From Nyssa sinensis (taxonomy: Eukaryota > Streptophyta > Magnoliopsida > Cornales > Nyssaceae): DNA of 64,000 nucleotides. The translations under genes and the position numbers were made by a program. Numbering within the stretch: position 1 is the stretch's first letter; each line of letters starts with the position of its first letter. The notes under the pieces are model-generated. The model did no database searches. It was given only the letters and a program-made list of their open reading frames with translations, and was not told the origin of the DNA. The stretch lies in NCBI GenBank assembly GCA_008638375.1, contig CM018051.1, positions 11,376,387 through 11,440,386 on the forward strand, written 5' to 3'. Shown one piece after another: positions 42,311 through 51,384 of the stretch.

Positions 42311-43694
42311 TAAAAATTCTTTATCAAATAATATATAATTAAAATAAATATTTAAAGTTGTGCCCATGACGTAGGGCATTTTTAGTGAAATTGTCACACA
42401 GTATCACAGGTCAAGTCTGAACTCAAAATCCAGTGCCAAATTGACGTGAAACAAAATTAACAAAATAAGCTTGAGCTTGTGACACAAAGTGCGCAATTGT
42501 CATTTTTATACGAGTAATGACACATGACACATGTTTAGACTCGTAAGTGAGTAGTAGAGTTGAATAGTAAATTGTTTAAGTTTAGTTTACTAAAATATAT
42601 GAATTTTAAATTATATTCAAGTTCAGTTTGTTAATATTTCAAGTCGATCTCAAACGAATCTTTAATCGAATTGATTGAGAGCCGAACTCAAATAATTTGA
42701 TTTTTTATATAATATTAGACTATTTTTAACTTAACGAGTCGAACTCGAACCGATCTTAATAAATTTACGAGTCTCAAAATATGTTCAAGCTTGACTTATT
42801 AATCTTGCGAGTCAATCTCAAACAAGTCTTTAATTGAGTTGATCACAAATTAATCTCAAATAGTTTGGCTTGTTTTACAACCCTACTCATGTCTTTGTGC
42901 TCATGTAATGTTCATGCATGTACAAAAAAAATTTATTTTCCACCAACCAACTTATCACCTAGACTTCATGTATGATAATTTTTTAAAAAAAGGTTAAATT
43001 GCACTAATCTCTCATGAAGTTTCTGATAGTTACACTGATTTTTCTGAGGTTCTTGAAATTACATTAATCTTCTCTACCTTATTTGACAATATACAAATAT
43101 CTACTCCAGTCAATTTTTTTTTTTTTTTAAAATGACAAAATTGTCTCTTTTATGTTTTTTCTTATTTTCAATTTTTTAAATTTTGAGTAATTTTTTTTAA
43201 AATTTTTAAATAGATATTGATAAGAACATTAAATTTATTTTTATATAAAATAAAAATAAGTTATTCATCTTAAATTTATTTTTACATAAAAAAATAAAAA
43301 AAAAAGTTAGGAAAAATTAGTCAAAATGGAATAAAATATAAAAAAATGAAAAAATAAAAATAATAGTTTTGTTATTTTGAAGAAAATAAATTTAAATGAA
43401 AAACAATATTTGTATATTGTAAGATAAAATATGAAGAATTAGTATAATTTTAAAAATATCAAAAAAAAAAATTCATATAATTTATTTTCAAAAATAATAA
43501 TAATAATAACGTAGACTTCAAGTATAATTCACAGTAATACTAGCATTGGAACAGCAGTCGCTCCGTGTAACTGTAGCAGTACTTTTTTTTTCTTTGTTGT
43601 CATGTGCACGGCACCCATTCAAAAAACGCAGCAACAAACAAAAGCATTCATTCACACGTGAAAAGTCCAGCCGAAGGGTAGGACGTCACGCGCT
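42311..43694. other. AT-rich spacer between element 1 and the AG-peptide promoter, no gene
   Basis: Around 42560-42890 there are repeated 'gagtcgaactcgaa' and 'ttaatcgagttgat' type motifs typical of worn dispersed repeats. From 43080 to 43500 the sequence is A/T homopolymer-rich. A 185-codon frame over 43546-44103 lacks an ATG start and overlaps the real AG-peptide gene; I do not count it as a gene. Confidence 0.55.
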
Positions 43695-43876
43695 ACACAG
43701 ACGTGTCAATCGGCTATACGGATCTGTCCACCGACCGTGCTCTTACACCAACCACAGCCAGGAAGGCAGTTTAGCAATACAAGGCAGTGAGCTGTTCGGT
43801 GAACAAACCGGACTTTACCACCAGCTGTCCCACTTTACTTGTAGCCTTGTTGGGTTCACGCGCCCCCACAAAAACA

Positions 43877-43886
43877 TCTATACATA
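43877..43886 (+). promoter_or_regulatory. TATA box of AG-peptide gene copy 1
   Basis: TCTATACATA lies about 110 bp upstream of the ATG. In the duplicate gene the same position reads TCTATATATA, a stronger TATA box. Confidence 0.6.
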
Positions 43887-43994
43887 CGCACCCGTTATTT
43901 CCTCCTTTTACACAAACGCAAACGCAATCGCAAACGCTAGATTGCACAGTAAAGATTTCATTCTCTCCCACAAACGCAACTCCTCTCTTCACCA

Positions 43995-44189
43995 ATGGCA
44001 CAACTTAGCATCTTCATCTTCGCCTTCGTCGCTGCGATATTCTTTGCAGCTGCCTCTGTTTCGGCGCAGGATAGCGGGATGGCGCCGGCTCCGTCGCCTC
44101 TAGCCGGAGCAGCCTTCTCATTGCCGGTTTCCGGCAGTGTTATCGGATTTTCCCTTCTTATCTCTCTTATTGCTCTCTTGAAGCATTAA
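43995..44189 (+). CDS. Arabinogalactan peptide (AG-peptide), GPI-anchored, copy 1
   Basis: The 64-residue protein has a signal peptide (about 1-24, ending SVSA). A short mature part QDSGMAPAPSPLAGA follows with Ala-Pro and Ser-Pro dipeptides for Hyp O-glycosylation, then a hydrophobic GPI-anchor signal ending LISLIALLKH. It is expected to be processed to a glycopeptide of about a dozen residues on the outer plasma membrane. It differs from the copy at 63740 by five residues, all in the C-terminal signal. AATAAA lies at 44290-44295. The young Tat element 2 is inserted only 160 bp after the stop codon. Confidence 0.88.
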   Translation: MAQLSIFIFAFVAAIFFAAASVSAQDSGMAPAPSPLAGAAFSLPVSGSVIGFSLLISLIALLKH

Positions 44190-44348
44190 ATTTTGAACTG
44201 AGATGCGTTGGCTACTGAGATTGGCTCCTATATATATTTTTCTTTTCCCAATATAATTGGTGATTGTATTGAATCCATTCTTTTTTGTTAATAAATACAT
44301 TATGATGGAATAATTTTTATGCTTTCAATATATATATATATATATATA

Positions 44349-44891
44349 TGATACGTCATAGAAACACTCTACTTAATTCAGACAACTTAAACGTGTTCCG
44401 AAAAGCTAGTTTTTCTTACATACTACGGGGAAGGTATACCGAGGTAAACCTCGGTATACCGAGCTCGGAACAATTGAGTAAATCGACAAAAAGAATGACG
44501 AAAGTCTCATGATTATACTGCTATAGCCTGACAGGCGGTGAGACCTAGTCCTGTCAAAAGGAGCTACAGGCTTGGAAAACCATTCTTGCACGTACACGTG
44601 TAAAGGGAGCCATAAATTATATGAAAATGACGTCCACCGCTTGTCAGACAAGTTAAACCGCCTCTTCAACACTATACATAAGAAAAAGTAAGTATGAAAA
44701 AAGGCATCATCATCCGCATCTGAAATATTGAGTGATTAAAGAGCAAAACTTTTGATCACAAAGAAAGAATACTAATTTAACCATCGGAGAAGGTTACCAC
44801 CGGAACCTCTCCCGGTGGCTTTTTACCTATCTTTTCTTTTCAGGCGCACAGTGACGGATAGTTCCATGACAAGCCAAAATTAGCTGCATCA
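44349..44891 (+). repeat. 5' LTR of element 2
   Basis: It is 543 bp, TG...CA. It contains a perfect palindrome at 44433-44460 and, further on, 'caacactatacataag', a possible TATA element of the element's promoter. The 88-codon minus-strand frame within it also occurs in the 3' LTR and is incidental. Confidence 0.93.
44433..44460. promoter_or_regulatory. 28-bp perfect palindrome in the LTR (also 54035-54062)
   Basis: Arms GGTATACCGAGGT and ACCTCGGTATACC are exact reverse complements separated by AA. Each arm contains the smaller palindrome GGTATACC. It is preserved in both LTRs. It could be a binding site for a dimeric regulator or an RNA hairpin; the role is unknown. Confidence 0.8.
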
Positions 44892-44894
44892 GCT

Positions 44895-44912
44895 TGGCGC
44901 CGTCTGTGGGAA
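44895..44912 (+). other. Primer-binding site of element 2
   Basis: TGGCGCCGTCTGTGGGAA starts three bases after the LTR, at the place where minus-strand DNA synthesis is primed by a tRNA. It differs by one base from the site in element 1. Confidence 0.85.
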
Positions 44913-44965
44913 ACGTTTAGCGTTCTTCTCTATCTTCTTTTCTTCATTTAAAGTGTTTGGTAGTC

Positions 44966-47317
44966 ATGGCTTCCAACCGTCGCTCTGCACCACTATCCGC
45001 TCAACCGCTCGCTCAGGATGAAGAAGTTGCAACTTCTGATCCTGTGCAGCAACAGCTGGATCAAATTCGAGCTCAGATGCAGAAACAAGCTGATCAAACG
45101 CAGGCTCAGCTCTTTGCCATATCTCAAGTCTTGGCTTCTTTGACACAAAATCCATCGGTTCTCCCTCACTCTGGAGTGCCTGAAAGCGGATATCCATCAG
45201 TGTATCCTCCGCAACGGAGGCAATATGAGGAGGGTGGCCCTAGTGCTCGTCCCTTCTCTCCCCAGGGTGTAACTCCAGTTCGATATGACGTTCCAGAGGG
45301 TGTACCCAACATGCAACCTAACAACGTTAATTATAGCAGGGGCCATGTTGTTAGCCCTGCGAATTCTGGTGCTAACTTGGTGCAATCCGGACCACCATTT
45401 CAACCGGCACCTGCGTCCAATCAAAGACAGCCCGAGCATGCAATCCCCAGCCCGAATAATCCTCAACCTACTGGGCTTGAGGGTGGTATACCAGGATTTC
45501 AGCACTCTGCCCCATCCAGAGTACCGCTACGATCAGAAGAAGTGGCAGACTCCATTGGACAAGCAGTTCCTGCTCGAGAAGGACTTCCACCTCCTCAACA
45601 GGACGAAATAGCAAAGCTTCTCGGAAGATTTACGACTCCGTTTACCCCAGCTATATTGGCCGAGGAGCGTCCTCGTAAGTTCATTGTCCCAAAATTCACC
45701 CCGTATGAAGGATTGGATGATCCTGGCGATCATCTTTCAAATTACCAGCATACCATGGCCCTTCATGGCGCCACTGACGCATTTCTATGTCGCACCTTTG
45801 TGACGAGTCTCAAAGGGGCAGCCCTTCGATGGTTCCATAATCTCCCCCCAAATTCAGTCCCCAGCTTCTACGAGCTCAGCAGGCGTTTCCTTGATCGCTT
45901 TCTAACCAGCAGGCGGCTCAGAAAGGGACCAGAATTTCTCTTGTCCATAAAACAACGAAAGGGAGAATCCCTCAGGGATTATATCGCTCGCTTTAATGCC
46001 GAACTGACCGAGATCACTGATTGTGGCGCAGCCTTCTTGGTGGCCGCCTTACATGCTGGACTCTGGCCAGGACGTTTTCATGATTCCCTGACGAAAAATC
46101 CTCCTGCCGATATGGCGTCATTAATGGAGAGAGCGAGAAAACACATAAACTTGGAAGACACCAGAACATCCCTTCGTCTTGCCAAAGAACAAGTACAACA
46201 TGAGGGAAAATCACAAACGCAGAATGCTGGCAATACCAGCAAGCGGCAGAGAAGTCCTGAGACGAAAACATCCCGAGGTCAAAATCAGACAACCTCGGGA
46301 CGTTTCAGATCATACGCACCTCTGAGTGTGCCATTGCCACCCTTGACTGCTTCTATATCTGAGATTTATAATCAGGTCAAGACACATGAAAATTTTAAGC
46401 GTCCAGATCCATTATATGCTGATCCGGACCACCGTGATCGTAGTAAGTATTGTGAATTTCACCGAGATCACGGACATACTACGGAAACATGCCGACATCT
46501 TCAACAGGAGATCGAGCAGCTAATTCGAAGGGGACGATTGAAAGAATTTGTTCAACGGGAATCTGGACCAAATAATCAGATTCAGAAACCCCAACAACCT
46601 CGGCAGGAGCCTAAGTCTCAGCCACCAAGACAAGATCAGGGGTCCACTCTTGGGACGAATCAGCCATCACAAGCCAATGCTCATGTTATCCTCGTTCTCC
46701 ATGCCACTAATTCTCTCTCTGGCACTTCAAATCGGGCGAGGAAGCGTTATGCGCGAGAAGCAAAAATGGCACCCATTCCGGTTCAAATCATGACTCTGGA
46801 GAAAAAGCTGAAACCCTTACCACAAATCCAATTCTCCGAACTGGATCTAGTTGGCATACATCACCCACATACCGATGCGTTGGTCATTACTCTTCGTGTC
46901 GCCAACTTCGACATCTCTAGAGTATTAGTGGACACCGGCAGTTCCACTAATATCTTATTTTTTGAGCCTTTCCAAAAGATGAAGTTGAACGTGTCTGACC
47001 TCAAAGACACCTCGGCAGTAATGGCTGGTTTCGATGGACATTTAAGTTCTCCTATGGGCGGTATTGACTTCCCAACAACTATTGGGGTTGGCGACGAACA
47101 AAAAACAGTCTTATCTGAATATGTGATTGTGGATTGTCGATCTCCCTACAACGTGATCATGGGAAGACAATGGTTACATCAAATAGGAGCTGTCACGTCT
47201 ACCCTTCACCAATGTCTCAAATATGTACAGAACGATCAAATCTGCACTATTCGAGGTTCCCAATCATCATCTCGGGAATGCCATGTTGTTGCACTCAAAG
47301 GTGACAAACAGCAATAG
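44966..47317 (+). CDS. gag-protease polyprotein of Tat element 2
   Basis: The intact frame has 783 codons from the ATG at 44966; an upstream in-frame TTG at 44957 is not a credible start. Residues about 250-345 form the retrotransposon gag domain (SFYELSRRFLDRF, SLRDYIARFNAELTEI). A CX2HX4HX4C zinc knuckle lies at about 495-510 (YCEFHRDHGHTTETC). The aspartic protease active site DTGSS starts at residue 656. The N-terminal 240 residues are Gln/Pro-rich. The frame ends at UAG 47315-47317 in the context CAA UAG CAA UUA, with pol continuing in the same frame. It would form the virus-like particle and its protease. Confidence 0.92.
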   Translation: MASNRRSAPLSAQPLAQDEEVATSDPVQQQLDQIRAQMQKQADQTQAQLFAISQVLASLTQNPSVLPHSGVPESGYPSVYPPQRRQYEEGGPSARPFSPQGVTPVRYDVPEGVPNMQPNNVNYSRGHVVSPANSGANLVQSGPPFQPAPASNQRQPEHAIPSPNNPQPTGLEGGIPGFQHSAPSRVPLRSEEVADSIGQAVPAREGLPPPQQDEIAKLLGRFTTPFTPAILAEERPRKFIVPKFTPYEGLDDPGDHLSNYQHTMALHGATDAFLCRTFVTSLKGAALRWFHNLPPNSVPSFYELSRRFLDRFLTSRRLRKGPEFLLSIKQRKGESLRDYIARFNAELTEITDCGAAFLVAALHAGLWPGRFHDSLTKNPPADMASLMERARKHINLEDTRTSLRLAKEQVQHEGKSQTQNAGNTSKRQRSPETKTSRGQNQTTSGRFRSYAPLSVPLPPLTASISEIYNQVKTHENFKRPDPLYADPDHRDRSKYCEFHRDHGHTTETCRHLQQEIEQLIRRGRLKEFVQRESGPNNQIQKPQQPRQEPKSQPPRQDQGSTLGTNQPSQANAHVILVLHATNSLSGTSNRARKRYAREAKMAPIPVQIMTLEKKLKPLPQIQFSELDLVGIHHPHTDALVITLRVANFDISRVLVDTGSSTNILFFEPFQKMKLNVSDLKDTSAVMAGFDGHLSSPMGGIDFPTTIGVGDEQKTVLSEYVIVDCRSPYNVIMGRQWLHQIGAVTSTLHQCLKYVQNDQICTIRGSQSSSRECHVVALKGDKQQ

Positions 47318-50300
47318 CAATTACAGACATCTCGGAGGCAAATGATTCTCGACCTGTCTGACCGAGGTGAAGATACGCATTGTCCCACCGAGATTGATGC
47401 GCCTTTAAGTCCGCATGGCATAGATAGCATGACTGCTCCGGTCCAAGATCCACTGAAGATCTCGGTAGGGCATGAGGAAGAAGGACGTTATTTACAGGTG
47501 GGCGCTGACTTATCTCCACCAGAACAAGAAGTGATAATTGAGTTTCTGAAAACTCAGTTATCAACCTTTGCATGGGAAACTAAGGACATAGAAGGTATCG
47601 ACCCCTCATGTATTTGCCATAAACTAACAACGAATCCTGAGTACCACCCTGTACGGCAAAAGAGACGAACATTTGCTCCCGAGAGACATAAGATCATTAA
47701 TGATGAAGTCCAGCGGTTACTAGATGCACAGCTAATCAGGGAGGTATTTTACCCAGAATGGCTTGCTAACACAGTCCTGGTTAAAAAGAAAAATGGGAAA
47801 TGGCGAGTATGCGTTGATTATACCGACCTTAACAAAGCTTGCCCAAAGGATAGTTTCCCCATTCCAAGAATTGATCAACTCGTTGACGCAACTGCTGGTT
47901 ACGAGCTGATGAGCTTCATGGATGCATACTCAGGATACAACCAGATTCAGATGTATCCTCCCGATCAAGAAAAGACCTCTTTCATCTCTGAACGAGGCTT
48001 GTATTGCTACAAAGTGATGCCTTTCGGTCTTAAAAATGCTGGAGCCACCTATCAACGTTTGGTCAACAAAATGTTTGCATCTCTGATCGGTGATACGATG
48101 GAGGTGTATATCGATGACATGCTGGTCAAGAGTCAGCAGAAGAAGGATCACGTTGAACATTTAAAAAAGGCCTTCGACATCCTGAACAAACATAAGATGA
48201 AGTTGAATCCATCTAAATGTATCTTTGGGGTGAGCCGTGGGAAGTTTCTGGGTTTTCTTGTCTCACAACGAGGCATTGAAGCCGATCCATCCCAAATTAA
48301 AGCTTTGGCAGAACTCGAGCCTCCGAGGTCTAGGAAGGAGATACAGACTTTGAATGGCCGGATTGCGGCCCTGAATCGCTTCATATCAAGGTCTACAGAC
48401 CGCTGTCTTCCCTTCTTCAAAGCTCTACGGGGAAATAAGACCTTGGAATGGACCTCTGAATGCGACAAAGCTTTTGTGGAGCTTAAAAAATATATGGCAT
48501 CTCCAGAACTGTTATCTACACCAATAAAAGGAGAGAAACTGCTTTTATACCTCGCGGTATCTGAAAATGCCGTAAGCTCTGCATTACTCCGAGAAAACCA
48601 AGGGATTCAAAAACCCATATTCTACGTGAGTAAAGCACTTCTTGGATCAGAAAAAAGGTATCCCGAGATAGAAAAGCTAGCCTTCGCACTCGTCATATCG
48701 GCCAGAAAACTCAGGCCTTATTTTCAGTCTCATTCAATTATAGTCCCAACTTCATACCCCTTAAAAGCCGTACTACATAAACCTGAAATTTCAGGTCGTC
48801 TCGTGAAATGGTCAATAGAGCTGGGAGAATTCGATATCACCTATACACCTCGGACTGCCATTAAAGCACAAGCTTTGGCAGATTTTATTGCCGAATTCAC
48901 CCCGGCACTAAAACAGAAGTTAGACGCTAACCCAACCATGGCCACGTGGCATTTATATGTGGATGGCTCTTCCACTGATAAAGGGTCCGGAGTTGGTCTT
49001 ATCCTCCGATCTCCCGATGGTATTTCTACAGAGAAAGCAATTACTTTGGGGTTTAGGGCTTCAAACAATGAGGCTGAATATGAGGCATTAATCCTTGGCA
49101 TGCAACTAGCCCGAGAACATGAAGCTCACAACCTCGAAGCCTTCTCTGATTCTCAATTAGTGGTGGGCCAAGTTCTGGGTGAATTTGCTGTGAAAGATGA
49201 CAGAATGATCAAATATGCCGAAATGGTAAGTTTTCTACAAAAATCATTTGCCACTTTCCGTATTCATAAAATAGATAGAAGACAGAACACAAGGGCAGAT
49301 GCATTAGCAAATATGGCTTCTCACCTCGGTACCAAAGGGGATTCAGAATTAATTATCTCCTCCCAAGATCACCCCAGTATTGACAAAGTTCAAAAAATTC
49401 ACATCTTAGAACAATGTCACGACTGGAGAGCTCCTATCTTCAGATACCTGAAAGAAGGAAAACTCCCGGAAGATAGGAATCAAGCACGTAAACTACGGAT
49501 CAGAGCAGCTCGGTATCTGATTTTAAATAAGCAACTCTACCGTAGGTCCTACACCCAACCTTTACTGAGGTGCCTATCTCCAGAAGAATCGGGGTATGTA
49601 CTAGCCGAGATTCATGAAGGGATATGCGGCAATCATAATGGTGGCAGGACCATCTCCCATAGGGCGTTGACCCATGGTTATTACTGGCCCGGTATGCTGA
49701 TTCAAGCCAGGGAGTATGTAAAGAGATGTGATAAATGTCAGCGTTTTGCTTCCTATCAACATCTACCACAACAAGAGCTTGTACCCATTGTCAGTCCCTG
49801 GCCTTTTGCCCAATGGGGGATGGATATTGTTGGACCTTTGCCCAAAGCTCCTCAAAATAGGAAGTATTTGTTGATCGCTATTGATTACTTCTCCAAATGG
49901 GCGGAAGCAGAACCACTGACTCACATTACCGAGGTGGATGTAAAAAATTTCACATGGAGAAATATCGTTTGCAGGTTTGGAGTGCCACGAACTATCATAT
50001 CAGACAATGGCACCCAGTTTACAGGAAAAGTATTTAGAAAATTCTGTGACGATCTCCATATCAGCCATCATTTTTCCTCGCCAGGACATCCACAGGCAAA
50101 CGGACAGGCCGAGGTGACTAACCGGACTATATTAAGTGGTATCAAAAAGAGGCTGGAACGAGCAAAAGGAAAATGGACAGAAGAACTTCCTGGAGTACTC
50201 TGGGCTTACCGAACAACGAGGAGCAGTGTTACCCAGGAAACACCATTCTCACTCACATATGGTTCCGAGGCGGTCATTCCCGTAGAAATCGGTATGCCCA

Positions 50301-50659
50301 TATGGAGAACAGAAGCCTTCAATCAGGAAGCAAATTCGCTTCAGTTAATCGAGAACCTCGACTTACTGGAAGGAAAAAGAGAACAGGCTTCAATTCGAAT
50401 GGAAGAATGTCAACGAAGGATGGCCAAAAGCTTTAATAAAAAGGTCAAAGGTAAAAACTTTGACTTAGGTGATCTGGTTCTGCGAAGAATCTTCCCTAAT
50501 ACCAAGGAACCTACGATGGGAAAGTTGTCCCCAAACTGGGAAGGACCTTACCGAATTGTAAAGATTAACAGGCCAACAACTTACTGGTTGGAAGATATGG
50601 AGGGAAAACTGATTCCCAGACCATGGAACATCGAGCACCTAAGACAGTATTATCAATAA
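47318..50659 (+). CDS. pol polyprotein (RT, RNase H, archaeal-type RNase H, integrase) of Tat element 2
   Basis: The frame is open from directly after the gag-protease UAG to the stop at 50657-50659. The first ATG is at 47342, giving 1,105 residues. In that numbering RT has YIDDM at 256. A gypsy RNase H spans about 398-520. A second RNase H begins YVDGSS near 538 and carries AEYEA, FSDSQ and RADALANMAS. Integrase has the HHCC finger (about 757-805) and the catalytic triad D828, D888, E924, with 35 residues between the last two. It ends RPWNIEHLRQYYQ without a chromodomain. The double RNase H is the mark of the Tat lineage. No residue loss is visible, so it may be functional. Confidence 0.93.
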   Translation, partial: QLQTSRRQMILDLSDRGEDTHCPTEIDAPLSPHGIDSMTAPVQDPLKISVGHEEEGRYLQVGADLSPPEQEVIIEFLKTQLSTFAWETKDIEGIDPSCICHKLTTNPEYHPVRQKRRTFAPERHKIINDEVQRLLDAQLIREVFYPEWLANTVLVKKKNGKWRVCVDYTDLNKACPKDSFPIPRIDQLVDATAGYELMSFMDAYSGYNQIQMYPPDQEKTSFISERGLYCYKVMPFGLKNAGATYQRLVNKMFASLIGDTMEVYIDDMLVKSQQKKDHVEHLKKAFDILNKHKMKLNPSKCIFGVSRGKFLGFLVSQRGIEADPSQIKALAELEPPRSRKEIQTLNGRIAALNRFISRSTDRCLPFFKALRGNKTLEWTSECDKAFVELKKYMASPELLSTPIKGEKLLLYLAVSENAVSSALLRENQGIQKPIFYVSKALLGSEKRYPEIEKLAFALVISARKLRPYFQSHSIIVPTSYPLKAVLHKPEISGRLVKWSIELGEFDITYTPRTAIKAQALADFIAEFTPALKQKLDANPTMATWHLYVDGSSTDKGSGVGLILRSPDGISTEKAITLGFRASNNEAEYEALILGMQLAREHEAHNLEAFSDSQLVVGQVLGEFAVKDDRMIKYAEMVSFLQKSFATFRIHKIDRRQNTRADALANMASHLGTKGDSELIISSQDHPSIDKVQKIHILEQCHDWRAPIFRYLKEGKLPEDRNQARKLRIRAARYLILNKQLYRRSYTQPLLRCLSPEESGYVLAEIHEGICGNHNGGRTISHRALTHGYYWPGMLIQAREYVKRCDKCQRFASYQHLPQQELVPIVSPWPFAQWGMDIVGPLPKAPQNRKYLLIAIDYFSKWAEAEPLTHITEVDVKNFTWRNIVCRFGVPRTIISDNGTQFTGKVFRKFCDDLHISHHFSSPGHPQANGQAEVTNRTILSGIKKRLERAKGKWTEELPGVLWAYRTTRSSVTQETPFSLTYGSEAVIPVEIGMPIWRTEAFNQEANSLQLIENLDLLEGKREQASIRMEECQRRMAKSFNKKVKGKNFDLGDLVLRRIFPNTKEPTMGKLSPNWEGPYRIVKINRPTTYWLEDMEGKLIPRPWNIEHLRQYYQ

Positions 50660-50727
50660 AATTATTTCTACCTTTCAGGTGATATATCTTCTCGACACGG
50701 AAGATCTACCAACTTGTTCTGCAACAA

Positions 50728-51172
50728 AGGCCCCTACTAGCCTAAGCGCTGTAGGTATGGCTCCAAGAAAAGATACAGGTCTACCGACCTGATCTTGAAA
50801 TCACCAAGGCCCCTACAAGCCTAAGCGCTGTAGGTATGGCTCCAAGAAAAGAGACTGGTCTACAGACCTGATCTCAAAATTCATCAAGGCCCCTACAAGC
50901 ATAAGTACTGTAGGTATGGCTCCAAATGAGGATACTGGTCTACCGACCTGACCTCAGAACTGAACAAAAGGCCCCTACAAGTGTAAGTGCTGTAGGTATG
51001 GCTCCAAGAAAAGAGAATGATCTACAGATTTAATCTCTAACTCAACAAAGGCCCCTACTAGCATACGTGCTATAGGTATGGCTCCAAGCAAAGCCTCTAT
51101 TTAGCATACGTGCTATGGGTAAGGCCACAGGTGAAGATGCTGGTCTACAGACCTGATCTCAAAGTCACAAAT
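50728..51172 (+). repeat. Tandem repeat, 79-82 bp unit, five-plus copies, downstream of pol (element 2)
   Basis: Copies begin with AGGCCCCTAC at 50728, 50807, 50887, 50969 and 51049, with a shortened degenerate copy from about 51088. Each unit holds 'gctgtaggtatggctccaa' and 'ggtctac.gacctgat'. This is the hypervariable region between pol and the 3' LTR of Tat elements, which is known to host tandem repeats that can grow into satellites. Confidence 0.9.
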
Positions 51173-51384
51173 CTCTTACCTGATCCACTTCAGATGATAT
51201 AAGGTTAGGTTTAAATTGTTGTTTTTTATGAGGACATGTTTGTTATATCTTGATTCATGATTTGTTTTTTAAGTTATAGCAAAACTACGAATAAATATAC
51301 AAATCCTAAAAACATCCGACTAAACAGCCAAATTTCATATATATAAATCAAAGAGATACAGAAATATTTTTTACAAGATATTAA

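Larger units (their letters stand above)
43695..44270 (+). repeat. Duplicated AG-peptide locus, copy 1 (partner 63470-64000)
   Basis: Promoter, coding region and early 3' UTR align with 63470-64000. Shared blocks include ACGTGTCAAT, 'gagctgttcggtgaacaa', 'acgcaccc.ttatttcct', 'cacaaacgcaaacgc' and 'acagtaaagat'. The shared ACGTGTC resembles an ABRE-type element. The duplicate extends past the right edge of the window. Confidence 0.9.

Noticed and set aside
43546..44103. 185-codon plus-strand frame overlapping the AG-peptide promoter and gene
   Set aside because: It has no ATG start, covers the promoter and TATA box, and runs out of frame through the well-supported AG-peptide gene. The translation has no domain.
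44406..44672. 88-codon minus-strand frame repeated at 54008-54274
   Set aside because: It lies inside the LTRs of element 2 and is duplicated with them; no coding evidence.
50728..51172. Regularly spaced 80-bp repeats considered as a CRISPR-like array
   Set aside because: The repeats are contiguous tandem units with diverging copies and no unique spacers, inside a plant retrotransposon.
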